Positions 1 to 7,438 of a stretch of 15,409 nucleotides of DNA are shown here, in pieces (position 1 is the first letter of the stretch; every line of letters starts with the position of its first letter). The DNA lies in NCBI GenBank assembly GCA_965660325.1, contig CBFHZL010000065.1, forward strand, positions 1 through 15,409. Reading direction: 5' to 3'. Source of the stretch: Acidiluteibacter sp965660325 (lineage in GTDB: Bacteria > Bacteroidota > Bacteroidia > Flavobacteriales_E > Vicingaceae). Position numbers and translations under genes: made by a program. The notes beneath the pieces were generated by a model. That model saw nothing but the letters and a program-made list of their open reading frames with translations, was not told the DNA's origin and searched no databases.

Positions 1-237
1 GATTTTTTTTGGCTTATATTTTACGGTTATGAGGTTAATCTCATCTTCTATCTTTACTGATTTTATCCCTTTGTTTTCCTTAATGTGTTCATAAATATTC
101 AATCCACAACTTTCACATTTTTTGCAGTGATCACAAGCAATCGAAGTTTGAATGGTGACTGTTTCTACTTTCTTTTGTTGTCCAAAACTAAGGTTTGAAA
201 ATAATCCCAAAAGGGCAATCAGTAAGACTTTATTCAT
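1..237 (-). CDS. Secreted HMA-like heavy-metal-associated protein, 3' end cut off by window edge
   Basis: The reading frame opens at an ATG at 237 on the minus strand and stays open for 79 codons to base 1, so the C-terminus is missing. Residues 1-19 form a signal peptide (short basic start, hydrophobic core, ending SFG before QQKK), so the product is probably exported to the periplasm or outer membrane. The mature part starts with a beta strand (VETVTIQTSI) followed by the cysteine cluster CDHCKKCESCG at residues 35-45. A helix and a second strand (SVKIEDEINLITVKY) come next, giving the beta-alpha-beta start of a ferredoxin-like HMA fold. The canonical HMA metal site is CxxC; here four cysteines and a histidine lie within eleven residues. 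The role is probably binding or handling of copper or a similar soft metal; the metal itself is a guess. A TAnnTTTG promoter lies 27 nt upstream. The gene is divergent from rmuC. Confidence 0.75.
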   Translation of the reverse strand, partial: MNKVLLIALLGLFSNLSFGQQKKVETVTIQTSIACDHCKKCESCGLNIYEHIKENKGIKSVKIEDEINLITVKYKPKKI

Positions 238-264
238 AAAAATGAGTTCTTTTTGTTCCGGTTC

Positions 265-272
265 CAAAAGTA
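265..272 (-). promoter_or_regulatory. Bacteroidota-type -7 element for the HMA-like gene
   Basis: Minus strand reads TACTTTTG, an exact match to the Bacteroidota sigma-ABfr -7 consensus TAnnTTTG. It ends 27 nt before the ATG at 237, leaving a leader of about 20 nt. I see no convincing -33 TTG at the usual spacing. It lies 19 nt from the opposing rmuC element. Confidence 0.5.
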
Positions 273-291
273 TTAAAAATCTAATTATCAT

Positions 292-299
292 TACCTTTG
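292..299 (+). promoter_or_regulatory. Bacteroidota-type -7 element for rmuC
   Basis: TACCTTTG matches TAnnTTTG exactly and lies 37 nt before the rmuC ATG, giving a leader of about 30 nt. No good -33 TTG is present 17-23 nt upstream, so strength may be modest. Confidence 0.5.
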
Positions 300-336
300 G
301 GTAATACATGTCAAACAATCTAACTTGTAGTTCATT

Positions 337-1677
337 ATGATTCAAATAGCATCACTCACCCTGCTTGTTATCGCTATTATTTTACTTATTATCCTTTTGG
401 TGAAGCTTAATAATAACGCCAGAACGAATTCTGTTGATAGTATCCGCCCAATTTTGCAGCATGAGCTAAGGGAAAATCGATCAGAGCTTTCTTCGGCTTT
501 AAAAGATAATCGGGAAGAGTTGGCTAATGGCTTTGAAAAATTGACTCAACGAATTGATGAAAAATTACGATTGATCAATGAAGATCTATCCCAAAATGCT
601 AAAGAAAATCGAGAAGGGTTAGCCGATGGCCTAAAACAGTTTGGAGAAACATTTACGGTAAATGTAAAGGACTTTAATGAGCTTCAGCGGCAGCGCTTTG
701 ATGTAATGGCCAACAAGCAAGATGAGCTGGTTAAAACAACTGAAGCGAAACTAGAGAAGATGCGAGAAACGGTGGATGAAAAGCTTCACAAAACCTTAGA
801 AGAACGTTTAGGGCAATCGTTTAAATTAGTGAGCGATCGGCTAGAAGCAGTTCAAAAAGGGCTAGGTGAAATGCAAACGCTTGCGAATGGGGTAGGTGAC
901 CTAAAAAAAGTGCTGAGCAATGTGAAAACTAGAGGTGTTTTGGGGGAGATTCAGTTAGGTAATATATTGGAGCAAATAATGGCTCCGGAGCAATATGAGG
1001 CGAACGTGAAAACCAAAGTCGGCTCCAATGATCATGTGGAGTATGCGATAAAGTTACCTGGAAAGGATGATCATGGTAAAGAGGTGTATTTGCCAATCGA
1101 TGCAAAATTTCCACAGGAGGATTATGTAAGGCTGCAAACCGCTTATGATGCAGGCGACCTGATTGGGATAGAAACTGCGAATAAAGCGCTTGTAAATGCA
1201 GTAAAAAAGTTTGCTAAGGAAATACGCGACAAATACATTGACCCGCCAAATACTACCGACTTTGGAATTATGTTTTTACCCATTGAAGGATTATTTGCTG
1301 AAATTGTCAGACAACCAGAAGTAGTAGCCTTGCTTCAACGCGAGTATAAGATAATTGTTACCGGACCAACTACTCTTGCAGCTATGCTAAACAGTTTGCA
1401 AATGGGCTTTAAAACGTTGGCCATTCAAAAACGTAGTAGTGAGGTTTGGAACGTATTGGGCGCGGTGAAAAAGCAGTTTGGTGAGTTTGGGAAGGTGTTG
1501 AAAAAAGCACAAGAGCGTATTCGTCAAGCCGATGGAGAAATTGAAAAGTTAGTGACCACCAGAACAAATGTAATGTTGAGTAAGCTTAAAAATGTTACGG
1601 AATTGCCTGCTGCTGAGTCTGAAGAATTACTCAGTGGGATAATGGAAGAAGAAGATGATGATGATGAAAAAGATTAA
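337..1677 (+). CDS. rmuC: RmuC family DNA recombination protein
   Basis: This 446-residue protein belongs to the RmuC family (Pfam PF02646). The E. coli member limits certain rearrangements between inverted repeats, and the family is predicted to contain a nuclease-like fold. Residues 4-23 form one membrane anchor. Residues about 35-190 are a charged coiled coil in which NRxEL/NREGL-type segments recur near residues 47, 58 and 91. The conserved RmuC core follows at about 195-405, including TRGVLGEIQLGNILEQ (198-213) and the family hallmark LPIDAKFP (252-259). The tail is very acidic (EEEDDDDEKD). Length and order are normal for the family. The ATG at 337 is supported by the membrane segment that starts straight after it; as usual in this phylum there is no Shine-Dalgarno sequence. 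Its stop codon overlaps that of the convergent phosphatidyltransferase gene. It appears to be a single-gene transcription unit. Confidence 0.93.
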   Translation: MIQIASLTLLVIAIILLIILLVKLNNNARTNSVDSIRPILQHELRENRSELSSALKDNREELANGFEKLTQRIDEKLRLINEDLSQNAKENREGLADGLKQFGETFTVNVKDFNELQRQRFDVMANKQDELVKTTEAKLEKMRETVDEKLHKTLEERLGQSFKLVSDRLEAVQKGLGEMQTLANGVGDLKKVLSNVKTRGVLGEIQLGNILEQIMAPEQYEANVKTKVGSNDHVEYAIKLPGKDDHGKEVYLPIDAKFPQEDYVRLQTAYDAGDLIGIETANKALVNAVKKFAKEIRDKYIDPPNTTDFGIMFLPIEGLFAEIVRQPEVVALLQREYKIIVTGPTTLAAMLNSLQMGFKTLAIQKRSSEVWNVLGAVKKQFGEFGKVLKKAQERIRQADGEIEKLVTTRTNVMLSKLKNVTELPAAESEELLSGIMEEEDDDDEKD

Positions 1678-2438
1678 TTAACCCAACGTCTTAGACCAAT
1701 AAACACAAGAATAAAAGCAGAATAGCCAATAAAAAACGGAATGATGTATTGTTCCAAATTAAACGCGAGCATCAAGCCAATAATGAGTAATTGAAAGCCT
1801 AACCCAAAGGTAGAAACTGCTGTCATTAACCAATTGGGCAGGTGATTATCCTGTATCGCTTTTTTGTCTAATTGATAAATTGCTTTGTCAAATCGACTGT
1901 ATAATAGGTAGTAAAGCTTGAATAGAAAATTTACATTCTTCTGTTTCTCACCTTTCATCGCTTTGGGAGCTTCTTCTTCAAAAATCCTACTTGTCGTATC
2001 GCCGGCAAATTTATTTCTCAGAATGACGTAATAATAATTATAAAGTGTTCCTTGAAGTTGTATGCCAATAAAGGCTAAAATGGTCCAAATAATTGAGGTG
2101 TCCGTAATGTACCAAATCGTAAGTAGAATTAAGAAATTGAGGATAATATCTGATACAGAGTCTAAATATCGACCTACATATGACGGCTGTTTTTTCAGAC
2201 GTGCCAATTCACCATCTGCACCATCAAGAATGGACTTAAGCACCAACAGAAAGGCTGTTGCCCAATAATAGTGATACAAAATACTTACCAAGGCGATTAG
2301 CCCAGTAATAACAAAAGCAATGGTAACATGAATAGCGGTAAATGAGGTGTGCTGTAGGCTTTTGGCAATTACTCTAGCAGCAGGTCTTCCGTAATCAGAT
2401 AAATCGATAAACCGATTTTCCTTAGGTAATTTTGACAT
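1674..2438 (-). CDS. CDP-alcohol phosphatidyltransferase family protein
   Basis: This is a 254-residue integral membrane enzyme of the CDP-alcohol phosphatidyltransferase family (Pfam PF01066). Such enzymes transfer a phosphatidyl or similar group from a CDP-linked donor to an alcohol, releasing CMP. The full family signature is visible: D72, D75-G76, A79-R80, G89, D93 and D97, matching D-x2-DG-x2-AR-x8-G-x3-D-x3-D with all metal- and CDP-binding aspartates present. Hydrophobic segments at about 36-56, 58-70, 98-118, 120-140, 205-225 and 230-250 suggest six membrane spans. The long hydrophilic loop near 145-165 is lysine-rich. The acceptor alcohol cannot be read from the sequence; glycerol phosphate, inositol phosphate, serine and ether-lipid-type acceptors are all possible. 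It lies downstream of a GT-C glycosyltransferase on the same strand, with 101 bp and a separate candidate promoter between them. Its stop codon overlaps the rmuC stop. Confidence 0.88.
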   Translation of the reverse strand: MSKLPKENRFIDLSDYGRPAARVIAKSLQHTSFTAIHVTIAFVITGLIALVSILYHYYWATAFLLVLKSILDGADGELARLKKQPSYVGRYLDSVSDIILNFLILLTIWYITDTSIIWTILAFIGIQLQGTLYNYYYVILRNKFAGDTTSRIFEEEAPKAMKGEKQKNVNFLFKLYYLLYSRFDKAIYQLDKKAIQDNHLPNWLMTAVSTFGLGFQLLIIGLMLAFNLEQYIIPFFIGYSAFILVFIGLRRWVN

Positions 2439-2539
2439 GTTTTGAAAAATACAGGCGAAGGGGTTATGGAAATACGACTACACGCAATCCTCGAGGCACT
2501 TCAATCTGCGAGATCGCAAAAATAAGACAATTTTTATAA
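2439..2539 (-). promoter_or_regulatory. Promoter and dyad-containing leader of the CDP-alcohol phosphatidyltransferase gene
   Basis: On the minus strand TATTTTTG (2524-2517) matches the TAnnTTTG -7 consensus; a -33 element is not evident. Transcription would start near 2510, giving a leader of roughly 70 nt. Two short dyads lie in it: TGCGA-GA-TCGCA at 2507-2518, covering the predicted start point, and the 8-bp palindrome CCTCGAGG at 2489-2496. Either could be a protein-binding site, but both are short and no regulator is known here. Confidence 0.4.
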
Positions 2540-3943
2540 TCAGGTAAATACCCAACCATCAGAAAGAAACATGTTAAAAAGGTAAGTATTCCATACCACG
2601 GCACAAAAAATCAATATACCTGCTACGAAATAGCTAACTTTTCGATTGAATTGATTATTGAGTAAAACAAACAATCCCAGCAAAACAAATAAGAACATGC
2701 CTACAAAAGAAAATTGAAATCTAGAGCCACCATAATTCGTAAATCCTAAAAATAAACTCATTGAAAGGACGCAGAATACATAACTCCACTCTATTTTATA
2801 GCCCTTTTTTCTAGGGAAGTAATCCAATCCTAAAAATAAGGCACAGTAAAAAAATGGAGAGGCGAGTGTAAAACGGTAAAAGCTATGAAGATTGCCTCCT
2901 GACGTTAGTAAAGTGAAAAGAAGTAGGCCAACAAGGTAAAATATGGATATTAATAAAACGTATGACCTTGAACTTTCTAATAAATTACTTTTAAATAGTT
3001 GCGATGGTTTTCCTTTGCCAAAAAAGACATACAGAAAAACCATAGCGGCGGGCAGGCAAATGCCAAAAATGGCGAATGTAGAAAGGGCAAAACCCTCTAT
3101 TGACCAATCTGAAATACTTCTCATGAGTTGCACTTCTCCTGCCCAATGTTTCTGCGCTTCTAGGTAAGTGGTCCAACTACCTGCATAGTAGAATTGAATC
3201 AAAAAAACGAAAAGATATCCTATGATAAACGGGGTAATTCGACCAATAGTTTGAGATAAAAAACGCTTGCCATTTTTATGAAATATGTAAAGACAGACTT
3301 CGGAAGAGATTACACTTAATGCCACGAATAGTGTTGCCGGTCGAACCATAGCCATTAGCATAAAGCCAATAAAATAGAGGGAGTAGTGTTTTTTTACAAC
3401 CCCATATATACCGATTGCTGCGGTAATTAAAAAGAGTGCTTCTGAATATGGGATGAAATAGATGACGACTGAAGGTAGGTTAATAGCAATAAGAAATGCT
3501 AGTAGCTGCTTACTAAAGTCGGTCTGGTAAAGTGCAATCAAGAGTAAAGCGATGCCTGATATAAAAAGAAGGTAGTTGAAGATAATGACAGCATAGGTAT
3601 TTCCTCCTAAAAATTTCCATAGTAAGGGGAATAGCGGGAAAAATGCACCTCTTACTTGCTCATATCCTCCTTTATCTTTGGTGTACATATCTTCGGCAAT
3701 TACGCGGTAGATGTCTGCATCCCATACGTGTAGTTTGTTTTCGTTAAGCTGATTAAAAGGAACTTTTTCTTTTTTTACTACCATGCCATTTGCATCATCT
3801 GCTCGAACATAGTTTTCAGAAAGTTGGCCTAATGTGTTTTGGTAAACTACTTCTTTTGTCAATAGCTGATAAACACCAAAGAGGAGTAGGAAGTTAACTC
3901 CCCCAATTGCAAGCAACGTAAAAAATCGTTTGGTTTTATTCAT
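2540..3943 (-). CDS. PIG-V-like GT-C membrane glycosyltransferase
   Basis: This 467-residue polytopic membrane protein has about ten hydrophobic segments, the first at about 7-27. The large loop after it carries WDADIYRVIAEDMY (74-87) and then AFFPLFPLL (100-108). A W-D-x-x-x-Y/F-x-x-I-A motif followed by a FFPLxP motif is typical of the PIG-V mannosyltransferase family (Pfam PF04188, CAZy GT76) and its bacterial relatives. These are GT-C enzymes that use polyprenyl-phosphate-linked sugars, with the acidic residue in the first loop (here D75 or D77) as the likely catalytic base. The enzyme would act at the outer face of the inner membrane. The natural acceptor is unknown. It starts 59 bp after the TonB-dependent receptor and may be co-transcribed with it. 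A near-consensus -7 element (TACCTTAG, 3973-3966 on minus) could give separate expression. Family is moderately certain; the sugar and acceptor are not. Confidence 0.7.
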   Translation of the reverse strand: MNKTKRFFTLLAIGGVNFLLLFGVYQLLTKEVVYQNTLGQLSENYVRADDANGMVVKKEKVPFNQLNENKLHVWDADIYRVIAEDMYTKDKGGYEQVRGAFFPLFPLLWKFLGGNTYAVIIFNYLLFISGIALLLIALYQTDFSKQLLAFLIAINLPSVVIYFIPYSEALFLITAAIGIYGVVKKHYSLYFIGFMLMAMVRPATLFVALSVISSEVCLYIFHKNGKRFLSQTIGRITPFIIGYLFVFLIQFYYAGSWTTYLEAQKHWAGEVQLMRSISDWSIEGFALSTFAIFGICLPAAMVFLYVFFGKGKPSQLFKSNLLESSRSYVLLISIFYLVGLLLFTLLTSGGNLHSFYRFTLASPFFYCALFLGLDYFPRKKGYKIEWSYVFCVLSMSLFLGFTNYGGSRFQFSFVGMFLFVLLGLFVLLNNQFNRKVSYFVAGILIFCAVVWNTYLFNMFLSDGWVFT

Positions 3944-4002
3944 CAGCTACAAATATGTGACTAATCTAAGGTAGAAAAAAATAAGTGTCTATCAAAAAAG
4001 GG

Positions 4003-6543
4003 TTAGAAACTGAATTGCAGCATGACATTTAGTTGGCGAGATGTAAGATAGTTTGGAACAGCGTATTGACGATTTGTTACATCACTTACCCATAAATAGG
4101 AGATGGTATTGTTTCGCTGTAATAAGTTAAAAACTTGTGCACTTAGTGAAATCGTTTTAAAGTGGCGAAAAGGATTTTTATCAGACAATACCTGATCCTT
4201 ACTTTTTAGAATCTTAGAAAAACCAATATCTACTCTCAAGTAGGAGGGGATGCGAAGCGTATCTTTATACCGCTCATAGCTAGGCGGGCCAAATGGCAAC
4301 CCTGAAGCGTAATGGAACGTAATATTGGCTTTTAATGTGGGATTGTTAGGTAAGTAGTCCTGAAAAAACATACTAAAATTGAATCGGTTGTCAGTTGGCC
4401 GAGGGATGTAACCAGGCTCATTTCTTACACTATCTACAATGGTATTATTGAATGTAAATCCGGGAACAACTTTTTCACCATCACTATTGAAGTAATCGTA
4501 GTAGAAATCATCTTTGATGTCTTCTTCTGTTTTCATCAAACCAAAAGTAGCCCATGATTCTACGCCTTTCACAAACTCACCATTCACCTTCATGTCAATA
4601 CCTGTAGCATATGCATTGGCATTGTTCTCCGCATAGTAGCGTATTCTTACATTGTCGATTTCATAAGGAATAATGTTGGTCATGTGCTTATAATAAACCT
4701 CTGTGGTCCATTTGAATGGTCTATCCCATGCGGTAAAGTTGTAATCAGCAGCAGCTACTACTTGAACCGATTGCTGCGCTTTGATGTTTTCATTCAGTTG
4801 TCCTTCAAAATTTCGTAATTCTCGGTAAAAAGGTGCTTGATAATAATACCCACCTGACAACCGGAATAAATAATCACGTTCCCACTTAGGTTTATAAGCA
4901 ATACTTGCTCTTGGACTGATCACGTTTTCTTGATTAAACGTCCAATAGTTTGTTCGTACACCTGCAGTAAAGCTTAACTCTGATGTATCTTTCAGTCGAT
5001 AATTCCAGTTGCGCTGCACATAACCGGTAATACGATTTGAATTGATTTCATTTTGAGCTTTAAACACACTTGATAGCTCTAGTTGTTGGTTGCGTATGTT
5101 GGGAATTTCACTTGAGTCGTAGCCCACCACATCAGCTGGTTTTGGAAGAGAAAAACCCGCGGAATCAATTAGTTTCCATTCGCTCAGGCGATCTTTAATC
5201 ATTTCTCGCTGTAGTTTAGCGCCCCATTCCCAACTACCATTATTTACAAATAACTTTCCTTTATGTTGTGCATTAACAACGGTAACTTCTAATGCATTTC
5301 TAGCATGATCTCTAAAAGCCCCAATACCTCTATTAAAGGCAACATCGCCAAAGTTGTCGCTCCCTAAGTCTCGCTCTAACTCATCGATAAAATACTCCCC
5401 TAAGATATCGAAGGTTTCATCCTCGTAAGAACGATAGGCAGAGGTGATGAATTTCAGGTTTAAGTTGCTGTTGGCTTTATATTCGTTGGTTAATGCACCA
5501 AAATACGTTTCGTAATTATTGACTTCTTGGCCTTCAAAGTAAATGGTTAGTCGCAATGCTTCATTTACAGTACCAAAATCTGTTGTTCGTGTTTCAGGAA
5601 TAAAGTTGTATTCGTTCCTTGAGATATTTCCCAAAAATCCAATTTCCCACTTATCAGAAATGTCATAGGTAAGGTAGGTTTGAACATCTAAAAAATTAGG
5701 TCGGTATTGACCATCGGTGTCTAGGCTACTTAAGACATATCGATTGGTACGATAACGTACACCAGCCAAATAAGTAAACCGGTGATTGCCTGGCGAGCCT
5801 TCAATGTGCATACTTGCACCTTGTAAGCTTCCGGTAATGGATCCACCAAACTTCTCAGGCTCTTTGTATTCAATATCCAATACGGATGAAAATTTATCGC
5901 CATACTTCGCATCAAAACCACCGGCAGAAAATTCAATTCCTGAAACTAAATCAGAGTTCACGAAGCTTAACCCTTCTTGTTGTCCAGAGCGAACTAAGAA
6001 TGGACGATAGATTTCTACATCATTTACATAAATTAAGTTTTCATCAAAATTTCCTCCTCTAACCGAGTATTGACTGCTCAATTCATTGGTGGAAACAACC
6101 CCTGGCAATGTTTTAATGATTGCTTCAAAACTTCCAGATGGATTGGCGAGGTAGGTAATGTCTTTTGGGTCAATGCGCTGCATAGTACTCGTGCGGGTGC
6201 GCTCCTCTTGAATATCAACACCACCAATATCGTAGGCTTTTGAAATAAGCGACATGGAAATTTTATGCTCTTCATTTTCCGCCAAGGTAATTTCTTGTAC
6301 TTCCAGTTCATAACTGATATGACTAAAAATAACTTTAATTGGCTTTCCTGCAGGTACTTTTAAGCTAAATTCACCCAGTTGGTCAGTAGTTGCTCCACCA
6401 CTTTGGTCGCTTACGGAAACATTCGCCCCAAAAATTGCGTTACCATTGTCGTTCTTTACTATTCCTTTTAAGGTGGCTACTTGAGCAATTGCAACTTGCG
6501 TAAGGCTTATGAAGAGCAATGAAGAAAGGAAAAATTTAAACAT
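4003..6543 (-). CDS. TonB-dependent outer-membrane receptor with N-terminal carboxypeptidase-regulatory-like domain
   Basis: This is an 846-residue outer-membrane transporter of unknown substrate. Residues 1-20 form a signal peptide (ending AIA before Q). Residues about 22-105 are a CarboxypepD_reg-like Ig-type domain (LKGIVKNDNGNAIFGANVSV) common in Bacteroidota receptors. The plug domain spans about 123-228 and includes GSFEAIIKTLPGV and the strongly conserved YSVRGGNFDENLIYVNDVEI (159-178). The rest is a beta-barrel rich in aromatic strand ends and closes with the typical terminal phenylalanine (LQFSF). No SusD-like partner gene is adjacent, so it is not a standard SusC/D polysaccharide system. 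I chose the ATG at 6543; an in-frame TTG at 6552 would add three residues but lies inside the TACTTTTG promoter element. It is divergent from the Nudix gene and precedes the GT-C gene by 59 bp. Confidence 0.9.
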   Translation of the reverse strand: MFKFFLSSLLFISLTQVAIAQVATLKGIVKNDNGNAIFGANVSVSDQSGGATTDQLGEFSLKVPAGKPIKVIFSHISYELEVQEITLAENEEHKISMSLISKAYDIGGVDIQEERTRTSTMQRIDPKDITYLANPSGSFEAIIKTLPGVVSTNELSSQYSVRGGNFDENLIYVNDVEIYRPFLVRSGQQEGLSFVNSDLVSGIEFSAGGFDAKYGDKFSSVLDIEYKEPEKFGGSITGSLQGASMHIEGSPGNHRFTYLAGVRYRTNRYVLSSLDTDGQYRPNFLDVQTYLTYDISDKWEIGFLGNISRNEYNFIPETRTTDFGTVNEALRLTIYFEGQEVNNYETYFGALTNEYKANSNLNLKFITSAYRSYEDETFDILGEYFIDELERDLGSDNFGDVAFNRGIGAFRDHARNALEVTVVNAQHKGKLFVNNGSWEWGAKLQREMIKDRLSEWKLIDSAGFSLPKPADVVGYDSSEIPNIRNQQLELSSVFKAQNEINSNRITGYVQRNWNYRLKDTSELSFTAGVRTNYWTFNQENVISPRASIAYKPKWERDYLFRLSGGYYYQAPFYRELRNFEGQLNENIKAQQSVQVVAAADYNFTAWDRPFKWTTEVYYKHMTNIIPYEIDNVRIRYYAENNANAYATGIDMKVNGEFVKGVESWATFGLMKTEEDIKDDFYYDYFNSDGEKVVPGFTFNNTIVDSVRNEPGYIPRPTDNRFNFSMFFQDYLPNNPTLKANITFHYASGLPFGPPSYERYKDTLRIPSYLRVDIGFSKILKSKDQVLSDKNPFRHFKTISLSAQVFNLLQRNNTISYLWVSDVTNRQYAVPNYLTSRQLNVMLQFSF

Positions 6544-6549
6544 AGTGAG

Positions 6550-6557
6550 CAAAAGTA
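6550..6557 (-). promoter_or_regulatory. -7 element directly before the TonB receptor start codon
   Basis: Minus strand TACTTTTG matches TAnnTTTG exactly. Only six bases separate it from the ATG at 6543, so transcription should begin at or next to the start codon, giving a leaderless or nearly leaderless mRNA. The -33 region is weak (GTTTTA rather than TTG). Confidence 0.45.
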
Positions 6558-6643
6558 GTAAAAACGGTCTGTTAAAACTGAATAATTTTCGGTGTATAAA
6601 CTGATCTGAAGTTGTTTTTATTGCACATTAATAAGAATGGTTG

Positions 6644-7099
6644 ATGAAGAAAGATGTAATTACCAAATTTAATATTAGGGTCTATGGAATTTTACGCTCT
6701 GAAGATCGTCGCAGCGTTTTACTTTCTGATGAGTTTAAGTTTGGACTTGCTTTTACTAAATTTCCCGGAGGAGGCCTTGAGTTTGGAGAGGGAGTGCTAG
6801 ATGCGCTGAAAAGAGAGTTTGACGAAGAATTAATGATAGAGGTGACAGATGCCTCATTGTTTTATGTAAATGAAGCTTTTCAAGCATCAGCGTTTGGAAA
6901 AGATGAGCAACTTTTGGCCATTTATTATTTAGTTGATGATTTTAATGGAAAATTACCACCTGTAACAGAAAAACGATTTGATTTCGACCGAGTAGAAGAC
7001 CAGCAAGCATTTAGGTGGTTTCCAATAGAGCGGTTAACAGAAAATGATGTCAACTTTCCAATTGATAAATTGATTTTATCAAAATTAAAAGACTTGTAA
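6644..7099 (+). CDS. Nudix hydrolase
   Basis: This 151-residue cytoplasmic enzyme of the Nudix family (Pfam PF00293) hydrolyses a nucleoside diphosphate linked to another moiety; the substrate is not deducible. The Nudix box runs from G43 to I65: G43-x5-E49-x7-R57-E58-F59-D60-E61-E62, which keeps the catalytic and metal-binding glutamates. The usual glycine two positions after the last glutamate is methionine (M64), a tolerated deviation. The N-terminal strands (ITKFNIRVYGIL) and the W/F-rich C-terminal part (FRWFPIERL) fit a complete single-domain protein. I chose the ATG at 6644 over the preceding in-frame TTG at 6641. It stands alone between the divergent TonB receptor and the B12 operon, and an A/T-rich hairpin starts at its stop codon. 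Confidence 0.88.
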   Translation: MKKDVITKFNIRVYGILRSEDRRSVLLSDEFKFGLAFTKFPGGGLEFGEGVLDALKREFDEELMIEVTDASLFYVNEAFQASAFGKDEQLLAIYYLVDDFNGKLPPVTEKRFDFDRVEDQQAFRWFPIERLTENDVNFPIDKLILSKLKDL

Positions 7100-7122
7100 A
7101 ACAATTAATTACGATTGTTTTA
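7097..7122 (+). terminator. A/T-rich hairpin at the end of the Nudix gene
   Basis: TAAAACAAT (7097-7105) and ATTGTTTTA (7114-7122) form a perfect 9-bp inverted repeat with an 8-nt loop; the left arm starts at the Nudix stop codon. The stem has few G/C pairs and the T run lies within the right arm, so this is a plausible but weak terminator. It separates the Nudix gene from the B12 operon promoter at 7144. Confidence 0.45.
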
Positions 7123-7143
7123 TGTTAAATGTTTTGTATCGGT

Positions 7144-7173
7144 TTTGCCAATTAAAAAATTGATATACCTTTG
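7144..7173 (+). promoter_or_regulatory. Promoter of the cobalamin operon
   Basis: TTTG at 7144-7147 (-33 element) and TACCTTTG at 7166-7173 (-7 element) are separated by 18 bases, matching the Bacteroidota consensus TTG-N17-23-TAnnTTTG. Transcription should begin near 7180, shortly before the riboswitch. This is the best promoter in the window. The 372-bp stretch without a gene (7100-7471) is accounted for by the hairpin, this promoter, the riboswitch and its output region. Confidence 0.8.
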
Positions 7174-7197
7174 CGTCGTTATTGGTTTTTGACGCCT

Positions 7198-7350
7198 TAA
7201 GGTTTCAAAATTAAAAGGGAATTCGGTGTAACTCCGAGACTGTTCCCGCAGCTGTAAGCTTCGATAACTCTTTTACAATCCTTTGCCACTGTTCAGGAAA
7301 GCTGGGCGGGAAGGCTGCTAAAAGAGGAAGTAAGTCAGAAGACCTGCCTT
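7198..7350 (+). promoter_or_regulatory. Cobalamin (adenosylcobalamin) riboswitch
   Basis: The conserved core of the cobalamin riboswitch is present in order. GGGAA (7217-7221) pairs with TTCCC (7243-7247) around an inner TCGG/CCGA hairpin (7223-7226 with 7234-7237). The strand CCGCAGCTGTAAG follows at 7246-7258, then GCCACTG (7285-7291), CGGGAAGGC (7307-7315) and the 3' box GTCAGAAGACCTGCC (7334-7348), which closes on the 5' strand near 7200. Cobalamin binding in such elements normally lowers expression of the downstream genes, here the surface proteins, BtuB and the DUF71 enzyme. Exact ends are approximate. Confidence 0.95.
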
Positions 7351-7438
7351 TAACTTAATTAATGCTTTCGGGATAAAAGTGAATTGTTAGGTTATATGTT
7401 ATGGCGCCGTGAGGTGTAATCTTCCTTTTCAATTTTCC

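Noticed and set aside
4003..6543. SusC of a polysaccharide utilisation locus
   Set aside because: There is no SusD-like lipoprotein or glycoside hydrolase next to it, and its plug motifs are not those of SusC.
7396..7419. Tiny leader ORFs (ATG at 7396 or 7401) between riboswitch and first gene
   Set aside because: They are only a few codons long, without conserved features visible here; short ATG-to-stop runs are expected by chance.
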